Of a DNA stretch of 36,950 nucleotides, positions 30,411-36,950 are shown piece by piece (position 1 is the stretch's first letter; each line of letters opens with the position of its first letter). This stretch comes from Bacteroidales bacterium (GTDB lineage Bacteria; Bacteroidota; Bacteroidia; Bacteroidales; Tenuifilaceae), in the NCBI GenBank assembly GCA_017524185.1, contig JAFWUG010000062.1, positions 1 through 36,950 of the forward strand, in the 5' to 3' direction. The notes under the pieces were generated by a model, which worked only from the letters and a program-made list of their open reading frames with translations, searched no databases and was not told the origin of the DNA. Made by a program: the position numbers and the translations under genes.

Positions 30411-30662
30411 TTATTTGTTTTTAACTATCATGTTGATTGTGAATTCCGATAGCGATATGGCATTATATCCGTGCTGTTCAAATACTTCACGGTCGGATTC
30501 TGAGGCAGGGTCAATTGCTATTTTGGGGTTGTCTATTATCATTTGAGATGATGCAATAACTACACCCCTTTCATCGGTGAGTTCAACCTCGCCCTCGTGG
30601 CTGAATGGCACATTGTGGTCGAGCAGTAAATCTACTATATTTTCCATGCCTGGATATAGCAT
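30411..30662 (-). CDS. Small protein of unknown function
   Basis: 83 residues, not recognised. Sequence is mixed alpha/beta: MENIVDLLLDHNVPFSHEGEVEL, DERGVVIASSQMIIDNPKIAIDP, then REVFEQHGYNAISLSEFTIN. It starts 46 bases after the stop of the helicase-nuclease gene on the same strand, so it is probably its operon partner. The shape, with a helix and then strands, suggests a small domain such as a restriction-fold or SAM-less subunit, but nothing in it is diagnostic. ATG 30662 was chosen; ATG 30647 is also possible. Confidence 0.55.
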   Translation of the reverse strand: MLYPGMENIVDLLLDHNVPFSHEGEVELTDERGVVIASSQMIIDNPKIAIDPASESDREVFEQHGYNAISLSEFTINMIVKNK

Positions 30663-30708
30663 TTTGATGCCATTGCGGTCTATTTCTGCTTTTTGATTGT
30701 GTTTTTTG

Positions 30709-33700
30709 TTATTCTCTTATTTTTTGCAGCCTATTTCGTTCAACATACCACACATATCCCTCTACGGGGCATTGGTGTATTTGAGCGACTAACTGCATGT
30801 ATTGCTGTACTTGGTTTTCGTATTTTTTGTGGTATTTTTCTTTTTGAAATCCAAATTTATAGTCAACAACAATGGCGAGGGTTTCGGTCAGCATTACGCG
30901 GTCGGGGCGATAGGTGCCACCGCCAGGCATTATGATGTTGCGTTCGGTGATGATTTTATAGTTACCGCTAAACCAGTCGGAGTAGGGATGGTGCTGTAGC
31001 AGCGCGGCGATTTCGTGTTGATATTCGTTGCGCTGATTGGTTGTGATAGAACCATCGAGATGCATTTCGTCGAGCACTTTTTGTAAATCGGAGTGGGTAT
31101 GGAGCAGCGAAAATATGCGGTGCTTGATTATGCCCAGATTAATACTTTCCTCGCGCTCGGTTGTTTGGGTGTCTTTTTGATTGCCAAACACCGTGCCAGT
31201 GCTGAGCTTTGTGGCTATTGGCGGCGGTTGTGTGCTAACGGTGTATTTGCTGATGTTCCACTCCGTTTCGGTTGCTATGATGGGCTGCGTGTAGGGTTGT
31301 TGTTGGCCTAAGGCATAGGTTGTTACCACATTGGAGAACTCGTCGTCGCTGGGGACTATTCGCATGTTTTGGTTTGCTTCAACAATTGGCCATAGGATCT
31401 GTCCGATGTGATTGATTTCTTTTTGTTTATTTTCTGACGTGTTTTCTGTTATGCCAAGTATTACGTATAGCTCATGTTCGGGGCGTGTAAGAGCCACGTA
31501 GAGCATATTCAGCGCATCGATCATGGTTTGCACATTGTCTTCTATATAAATATCGCGCAACGTGCTGTTTTTTAAGTATTTTAGTAGTTTTATTAGGTAT
31601 AGCGGATATTTTTCATATTCAGATGGACTGTTTATGGGTGTCCATATTGTAGGTGGATATGGGGGGGGGACTTTAATATTTCCGAAAGGCAAAATAACCA
31701 CAGGATATTCCAAGCCCTTCGATTTGTGTATGGTTATTATATTCACCGCTTGGTCGTTGTCGGGCAGTGTTAGTTTGGTGTTTTGGCCAACATCGTTCCA
31801 CCATTTTATGAATCGCTCGAGCGAAACCACACCATCGCGGGGCATATTTATAATTTCGTCGTGAAGCTTTGCAATGTAGGGTAGTTCGTGTGTTTGCTGG
31901 TCTATTCCAAAATGTTCCACCACGGCCTCAAAAATTTGCCCCAGTGAGTGGCTGCGCTGCGCTAGCAAAAAGTCTTCGTGGGTCGAATTAAATGCATCGG
32001 GATCAAACACTTTGCTCCAATCGTTGGTTGGGTTGTTGGGGTGCGATAGCATGTGCGCCTCTTTCATTATAACGCCCTTTGCTATAGTGTTTTTGGGGTC
32101 GTTTATATATTGCATGGCAGCCACGCATAGGCGCACAGCGTGCGAGGCATCGAGTTTCATAGCATCGGCACTCACAATGTTTATTCCGCTCGAAATCAGT
32201 ATTTTGGCTATTGTTTGACCTTCATCGTGTTTTCGCACCAGCATGGCTATGTCGCCGGGCTTATAGCCGCGCTGTATTATCGATTCAACAAGTTTTGGAA
32301 GCCTATTTTGTAGATAGCCAATGTAATCTCGATCCTCGATTTCGCTATCATTTGATTTTTTTTTGTTTTCTATTTTGAGATTAACACGGCATACTTCTAC
32401 ATAGCCTCCCGTGTTACCTTGTTTGTGGTGCTGGGTTGGGTTGTCGAACACGGGTTTTACAAATTCGCGCATTTTTGCCGAAAGCAATCCCTCTTCCTGT
32501 TGCCCTGCCCATTCGATTAGTTTTTGGTTTATATTGCTGAATACGTGGTTGTTAAATTCAACAATATGCTGGCGGCTGCGGAAGTTGGTGTCCAAATTTT
32601 CGATATTGATGTCGAATTCTTCGCCAATTTTGTTGCCCAGGATCCGCCAATTGCTGTTGCGCCAGCGATATATGGCCTGTTTTACATCGCCCACAACAAG
32701 GCTTTTGTGTCCTTCGGCTAGGCCATTTTGTAATAGCGGTTTAAAGTTATCCCATTGAATTTCAGATGTGTCCTGAAACTCGTCGAGCATAATGTGGTTG
32801 TAGCGTGTTCCAACCTTTTCGTAAACAAAAGGCGTGTCGGAATCGTCGTTCACCATTTCGCGCAGCATGGGGCCGCTATCGGCAAGTAGCGCGGAGTTGT
32901 CTTCGGCCAGCAACTCTTTTATTTTGTCGCGTATGCCGCTAACAAGTCGCAGAGTGCTAATATTCTGTTGTATAGCAATATGAGTGCTTAATTGAGGGAG
33001 GTAGGTTTGTATGTAATTAACTAATTCACAAAGTTTGGGTTGAAGTTCTGACTCTATTATTTTTATAATTTGATTTTTGTTTTTGTTATTTTTAGCAACC
33101 CATTTTTGAGAATCTTTGCAGCAATTGAGTACTGTATCCGTTATAAATTTATCTTCAAGAAAACTCTTTAATTCTTTTTCAATACATTTAATTGAAAAAA
33201 AACCTGCAACGCCATTTTTTTTATTCGAGAAGTCCTCTATGTTTAATCCGTTATCATGCATTCTGTTTGTTAATTCTTTTGCCATTTGCCGCACATTTTT
33301 CTCGAAAGTTTCTATGCTTTTTTTGTTGTATTCTTCAATTGTTTCGAGCAGTTCGGTGTTGGCTATCAACTGGCGTTTTTCATTGTCGAGCAGGCGGAAT
33401 TGTTCTTTGAATAGTTCTTTCCCCAACTTAACAATGTTGTCCTCAATTTTATGGTTTTCTTCGTTGTTTAGGCGATTTGTGAGCATGTCGCTCAGGTGGT
33501 TGTATAGCTTTTTGTTGGTGTTGCTTTCGTCAATCAGCCGATCAACGGCGCGGCTTACATAGAGGTCGGTTTCGAGTTTGAGCTCTGATTTGTTGTGTAT
33601 GCCAAGTTCCCAAAGAAGGCTGTGAATCACGCGTTGCACAAATTTATCGATGGTGCTAACGCTGAACATCGAGTAGTCGTGTAGTATGTTGGATAGAGCC

Positions 33701-33984
33701 TGTTTGGCTCGTTCTGTAACAACCTGCGAGTCGAGTTTTGTTTCTTGGCAAAGTATATTTCGCATGTCGCTATTTTCGCTTTTGGCCAACTTGTTAAGCT
33801 CTTTTATGATGCGCCCTTTCATCTCGGCCGTGGCCTTGTTGGTGAACGTTACGGCCAGTATATGCTTGTAGGCTTTGGGATTTTTAAGTACTAATTTTAA
33901 ATACTCCATTGTAAGCCTAAATGTTTTACCTGAACCAGCAGAAGCTTTATATACAGATAGTTTGTTTTCAGTCGTATAGCTCAT
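30709..33984 (-). CDS. UvrD-type helicase with C-terminal RecB-like nuclease (AddA/RecB-like)
   Basis: 1091 residues. The helicase motifs are complete: Walker A ASAGSGKTF (14-22), AVTFTNKATAEMK, motif II MLDEFQDTS, VVGDVKQAIYRWR, DTNFRSR, HKSKGLEYPVVI and LYVALTRPEHELYV. The C-terminal 120 residues contain RPDRVM and VVDYKFG, the D and DYK residues of a RecB-family nuclease. This is the AddA-like layout used for double-strand break processing. Usual Bacteroidota loci also carry an AddB-like gene next to it; none is here. It diverges from mutS2 through overlapping promoters (34078-34137). Confidence 0.9.
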   Translation of the reverse strand: MSYTTENKLSVYKASAGSGKTFRLTMEYLKLVLKNPKAYKHILAVTFTNKATAEMKGRIIKELNKLAKSENSDMRNILCQETKLDSQVVTERAKQALSNILHDYSMFSVSTIDKFVQRVIHSLLWELGIHNKSELKLETDLYVSRAVDRLIDESNTNKKLYNHLSDMLTNRLNNEENHKIEDNIVKLGKELFKEQFRLLDNEKRQLIANTELLETIEEYNKKSIETFEKNVRQMAKELTNRMHDNGLNIEDFSNKKNGVAGFFSIKCIEKELKSFLEDKFITDTVLNCCKDSQKWVAKNNKNKNQIIKIIESELQPKLCELVNYIQTYLPQLSTHIAIQQNISTLRLVSGIRDKIKELLAEDNSALLADSGPMLREMVNDDSDTPFVYEKVGTRYNHIMLDEFQDTSEIQWDNFKPLLQNGLAEGHKSLVVGDVKQAIYRWRNSNWRILGNKIGEEFDINIENLDTNFRSRQHIVEFNNHVFSNINQKLIEWAGQQEEGLLSAKMREFVKPVFDNPTQHHKQGNTGGYVEVCRVNLKIENKKKSNDSEIEDRDYIGYLQNRLPKLVESIIQRGYKPGDIAMLVRKHDEGQTIAKILISSGINIVSADAMKLDASHAVRLCVAAMQYINDPKNTIAKGVIMKEAHMLSHPNNPTNDWSKVFDPDAFNSTHEDFLLAQRSHSLGQIFEAVVEHFGIDQQTHELPYIAKLHDEIINMPRDGVVSLERFIKWWNDVGQNTKLTLPDNDQAVNIITIHKSKGLEYPVVILPFGNIKVPPPYPPTIWTPINSPSEYEKYPLYLIKLLKYLKNSTLRDIYIEDNVQTMIDALNMLYVALTRPEHELYVILGITENTSENKQKEINHIGQILWPIVEANQNMRIVPSDDEFSNVVTTYALGQQQPYTQPIIATETEWNISKYTVSTQPPPIATKLSTGTVFGNQKDTQTTEREESINLGIIKHRIFSLLHTHSDLQKVLDEMHLDGSITTNQRNEYQHEIAALLQHHPYSDWFSGNYKIITERNIIMPGGGTYRPDRVMLTETLAIVVDYKFGFQKEKYHKKYENQVQQYMQLVAQIHQCPVEGYVWYVERNRLQKIRE

Positions 33985-34077
33985 TGTATTTCTTTGTTTC
34001 TAAAAATAATTGGAAGCGTTTTTTTTCCGTTTTTTGGCTATGAACTTTTCAGCTGTTTGCGCGGAAATGTTGTTCTG

Positions 34078-34108
34078 CAAAGTTAGTACTTGTACATTAT
34101 ATGTGCAA
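34078..34108 (-). promoter_or_regulatory. Promoter of the helicase-nuclease operon
   Basis: On the - strand TTG (34108-34106), 20 bases, TAACTTTG (34085-34078). The ATG lies at 33984, leaving an 87-base leader. Confidence 0.7.
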
Positions 34109-34129
34109 CTTTTTTCTTGGTTTTATTTG

Positions 34130-34137
34130 TATCTTTG
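34130..34137 (+). promoter_or_regulatory. Promoter -7 element of mutS2
   Basis: TATCTTTG fits TAnnTTTG and ends 17 bases before ATG 34155. It makes an upstream in-frame start at 34101 impossible from this promoter. Confidence 0.55.
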
Positions 34138-34154
34138 TCGCCAAATTGAGAACC

Positions 34155-36629
34155 ATGTCGTCTGTGTCGCATATATACCCCGCCCGTTTTGAGCAGAAGG
34201 TTGGATTCGATAAGGTGCGCGACCTCACCATTGCTCTCTGCCTTTGTCCTTTGGGGGTGGAGCGTGTGCGCAGTGCTGCCTTTAGTACCGATTACGAGTT
34301 GTTGCTTATGCGTTTGCGTCAGGTGAGCGAAATGCGCGACATCTGCCTATTTGGTACAGCGGCATTTCCAACCGATGGCTATCACGACCTCTCCGTGCCT
34401 TTGACCCGTATTGGGGCTGAGGGAACTTGGTTGGCCGAAGCCGAGTTGTTGCAGTTGCGGCAGTCGCTTAGCACAGTGGCCACGGTGTGCGATTTCCTCT
34501 CTTGCCAGGTTGAGCGTTATCCTGCGCTTAACGCTTTGTCGGCCAATGTTATAACCCTGCCAGATGTTGTGCGGATGATTGACGCTGTGGTGGATCGCTT
34601 TGGGCGCATGAAGGACAATGCTTCGCCCGAGTTGGCCGACATTCGCCGAGCACTCGCATCCAAGCAGGCATCGGTGGCCAAGGTGGTGCAGCAGGTGCTG
34701 CGACAGGCCATGGGAGCGGGCATAATCGACGCCGATGCGCAGCCATCAATGCGCGACGGGCGTTTGGTTATACCCGTGGCGGCAGCCAACAAGCGCCGAG
34801 TTAAAGGTATTGTTCTCGACGAGTCGGCAACGGGGCGCACCGTGTTCGTTGAACCGCTCGAGGTGGTGGAGGCCAACAACGACATCCGTGCCCTGGAACA
34901 CGAGGAGCGTCGCGAGATGATGCGCATATTGCTGGAACTGGCTGATAATCTGCGCCCTGTGCTGCCCGATTTGCACAGTGCTTTTGATTTTTTGGGGCAT
35001 ATCGATTTTGTTCGTGCTAAAGCGTTGATGGCCATTGAATTTGATGGTACTATGCCCATTGTGAACCCACAGCCAGGAACCTATCTGCGACAAGCCAAGC
35101 ATCCAATACTCATGCGCTCGCTGAAGCAGGAGGGCAAGCAGGTTGTACCGCTCGACATCACGCTCGACCAGCAGGGGCGTATGGTGATAATATCTGGTCC
35201 TAACGCAGGGGGCAAGTCGGTTTGCCTCAAAACAGTGGGTCTGTTGCACTATATGTTGCAATGCGGATTTTTGCCCCCGGTGTTAGAGAACTCCGAAATG
35301 GGTATCTATCGCAGCATTTTTATCGATATTGGCGACGAGCAGTCAATCGAGAACGACCTCAGCACTTATAGCTCGCACCTGTATAGTATGAAACACTGTC
35401 TTGCTCATGCCGACGGACATTCGCTGGTTCTAATCGATGAGTTTGGGGCTGGCACCGAGCCAACGGCAGGAGGAGCCATAGCCGAGGCCATACTGCGTCG
35501 TTTGTGTCAGCAAGGGGCCTACGGGGTTATCACCACGCACTACTCAAATCTTAAGCACTTGGCCGCCAGCACCGAGGGATTGGTGAACGGAGCCATGATG
35601 TTCGACAATTCGCGTATTGAGCCGCTTTTCCGCTTAGAACTCGGCAAGCCTGGAAGCAGTTTTGCTTTCGAAATTGCTCGCAAAATAGGGTTGCCCGCCC
35701 AGTTGCTCGCTGAGGCTGAGGCCACCGTGGGCGATGACTATATGTCGATGGAGAAAATGCTGCGCGAAATATCGCGCGACAAACGCTATTGGGAGAAAAA
35801 GCGCGACAACATACGCCTGTCCAATAAGCGCACCGAGGAGTTGGCGGAACGTCTCGAACGCGAACTGTCCTCCATAAAAGACGAACGTCGTCGCATCATA
35901 GCCGAAGCCAAGGCCGAGGCTAAGGAACTACTCAGTAAGTCGAATCAGCAGATTGAGCATACCATTCGCACCATAAAGGAGGCCAATGCCGAACGCACCG
36001 AAACCAAAGAAGCGCGGCAAAATCTACAGCAGCTGCGTGCCGAGGTGGTGGCCACGCCTGAGGACGATGCGCGTATAGCCCGCAAGATGGAGCAAATACG
36101 ACGCCGTCAGGAGCGCAAGCAACAACGAACAGGCGAACAGTCCAATCGACCATCGGCACCGCCGCGTCCCATTGCGGTGGGCGATCGCGTGAGGGTAGAG
36201 GGGCAGGAAATTGCTGGCGAGGTTGTGTCTATCGCTGGGCGCACCGCCTCGGTGGCCTTTGGTAACCTGGTTACCACCGTGCGCATCGACCGCCTAACCC
36301 GCCTTGCCGATGCGCCCAAGGCGCACACGCCAATCACACGACCTCAAACGGGGTTAGGCTTCGACACCTACCAGCGTCGCCTCAACTTCCGCTCCGACAT
36401 CGACATACGTGGCTATCGCGCCGACGAGGCCATAGCGGCGGTACAGAACTTGGTTGACGAAGCCCTGATGTTCGGTATTGACCGTGTGCGTGTGCTGCAC
36501 GGCAAGGGCAACGGCATTTTGCGACAGGTGGTGCGCGACTATCTGCGCACCGCTCCCGGTGTGCGCACCTACGCCGATGAGCATGTGGAACAGGGCGGTA
36601 CGGGCATCACCATAGTTGAATTGGGGTAA
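34155..36629 (+). CDS. mutS2: MutS2 ATPase/endonuclease
   Basis: MutS2 acts against homologous recombination and, in other bacteria, on collided ribosomes; it has ATPase and nuclease parts. 824 residues: N-terminal core with YPARFEQKVGFDKVRDL and a clamp/lever helical region, ATPase domain with Walker A SGPNAGGKSVCLKT, Walker B LVLIDEFGAGTEP and TTHYSNLK, a long charged coiled coil (about 540-690, RTEELAERLERELSSIKDE), an SH3-like KOW module (VGDRVRVEGQEIAGEVVSI) and a C-terminal Smr nuclease domain (DIRGYRADEAI, VLHGKGNGILRQ). All elements are present, so it should be active. Start at 34155 follows from the promoter at 34130. Confidence 0.95.
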   Translation: MSSVSHIYPARFEQKVGFDKVRDLTIALCLCPLGVERVRSAAFSTDYELLLMRLRQVSEMRDICLFGTAAFPTDGYHDLSVPLTRIGAEGTWLAEAELLQLRQSLSTVATVCDFLSCQVERYPALNALSANVITLPDVVRMIDAVVDRFGRMKDNASPELADIRRALASKQASVAKVVQQVLRQAMGAGIIDADAQPSMRDGRLVIPVAAANKRRVKGIVLDESATGRTVFVEPLEVVEANNDIRALEHEERREMMRILLELADNLRPVLPDLHSAFDFLGHIDFVRAKALMAIEFDGTMPIVNPQPGTYLRQAKHPILMRSLKQEGKQVVPLDITLDQQGRMVIISGPNAGGKSVCLKTVGLLHYMLQCGFLPPVLENSEMGIYRSIFIDIGDEQSIENDLSTYSSHLYSMKHCLAHADGHSLVLIDEFGAGTEPTAGGAIAEAILRRLCQQGAYGVITTHYSNLKHLAASTEGLVNGAMMFDNSRIEPLFRLELGKPGSSFAFEIARKIGLPAQLLAEAEATVGDDYMSMEKMLREISRDKRYWEKKRDNIRLSNKRTEELAERLERELSSIKDERRRIIAEAKAEAKELLSKSNQQIEHTIRTIKEANAERTETKEARQNLQQLRAEVVATPEDDARIARKMEQIRRRQERKQQRTGEQSNRPSAPPRPIAVGDRVRVEGQEIAGEVVSIAGRTASVAFGNLVTTVRIDRLTRLADAPKAHTPITRPQTGLGFDTYQRRLNFRSDIDIRGYRADEAIAAVQNLVDEALMFGIDRVRVLHGKGNGILRQVVRDYLRTAPGVRTYADEHVEQGGTGITIVELG

Positions 36630-36756
36630 CCTACGCTCTTTACTCTGTTTGTGTGTTTTGTAATATAATGTATATCAATATATTATAAAACCTACGCTGT
36701 GTGTATTCTATTGATAATCAATGTGATAAGTATATGCTTAAACACAACATAGGATA

Positions 36757-36777
36757 GGGGCGTGGTTTGCCACGTCC
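36757..36777. repeat. Palindrome after mutS2
   Basis: GGGGCGTGG and CCACGTCC with a TTTG centre; related to the GGACGCGAT-type palindromes at 24104 and 24252. A further AT-rich inverted repeat (TAATATA/TATATTA) is at 36661-36685. Confidence 0.45.
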
Positions 36778-36810
36778 AGACTGGGATGTGCTGATGTTTG
36801 TGCCGTTGCC

Positions 36811-36950
36811 TTACTGTTCGTTCTCGAAGTAGAGCTTGTAGAAGTTTAGGCCGCGATTTTCGTCGTAGCCCTTTTCCACGCGCTCTTGTTTGCCGTGTAT
36901 ATAGATATGGAAGTTCTTGTCGAGCTTGATACAACTTTTGAACGACCGTC
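36811..36950 (-). CDS. NdpA-like nucleoid-associated protein, C-terminal end only
   Basis: The last 46 codons of a gene that continues beyond the window. The residues FKSCIKLDKNFHIYIHG, VEKGYDE, and NFYKLYFENEQ before TAA 36813-36811 match the end of the 37-kDa nucleoid-associated protein family (NdpA/YejK). This fragment is too short for the usual length cut-offs. A longer frame on the same strand (36692-36934) is a shadow in another reading frame. Function of NdpA in Bacteroidota is not established. Confidence 0.6.
   Translation of the reverse strand, partial: RSFKSCIKLDKNFHIYIHGKQERVEKGYDENRGLNFYKLYFENEQ

Noticed and set aside
34101..34154. Upstream extension of MutS2
   Set aside because: The promoter element at 34130-34137 lies inside it, and homology starts at about 34170.

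Overview
The window looks like a Bacteroidota chromosome, most likely of the order Bacteroidales. The evidence is: at least a dozen Bacteroides-type promoters (TTG or TTTG, a 17-21 base spacer, then TAnnTTTG); the long Bacteroidota form of NusB followed by DUF1573, YajC, YbbR and CoaE; a serine palmitoyltransferase of the Bacteroides type; and DUF5606, DUF4374 and a periplasmic M23/LysM protein. MqnA (futalosine route to menaquinone) and a trimeric-type NADH-linked [FeFe]-hydrogenase point to an anaerobe that makes H2. I cannot fix the genus. No rRNA, tRNA, CRISPR array, integrase or transposase was seen.

Layout. 1-2338: a 5'-truncated type I restriction HsdR reading left, with a good promoter directly in front of it, then 350 bases with a shared repeat. 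2339-7235: a housekeeping block on the + strand: nusB, a DUF1573 lipoprotein, yajC, ybbR, coaE, a TerB/J-domain protein and DUF5606. 7555-10384: an exported PEGA-like/coiled-coil protein followed by three tandem SiaC-like (DUF1987) paralogues. 10507-11601: phosphofructokinase on the - strand. 11750-13584: a decayed DUF4374 gene, an exported nitroreductase and an FMN-binding lipoprotein whose start is damaged or in the wrong frame. 13585-15486: repeat-rich DNA around one lipoprotein gene. 15487-20061: hydrogenase operon on the - strand (HndB-like protein, NuoF-like HydB, HydA, NuoE-like HydC). 20363-23724: metallophosphoesterase, mqnA and NfeD/ClpP-like protease. 23725-24328: composite palindromic repeats. 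24329-26659: M23/LysM protein diverging from a frameshifted serine palmitoyltransferase. 26853-27782: a three-gene DUF3791-DUF3990-DUF3791 module. 27875-30319: threonine aldolase and a beta-lactamase-family hydrolase. 30411-33984: a small unknown gene and an AddA/RecB-like helicase-nuclease, diverging from mutS2 (34155-36629). 36811-36950: the last codons of an NdpA-like nucleoid protein.

Most interesting. The DUF3990 protein has an ADP-ribosyltransferase-like H-Y-D pattern, is flanked by two different DUF3791 proteins, and is preceded by a perfect 9-bp inverted repeat next to the first start codon; this looks like a self-regulated toxin-antitoxin-type unit. The three SiaC-like paralogues keep the phospho-acceptor Thr (residue 68) in two copies but carry Ser in the third, with no partner kinase or phosphatase nearby. 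Four loci (hsdR, DUF4374, the FMN-binding lipoprotein, spt) look truncated or frame-disrupted, which is either real decay or consensus error.
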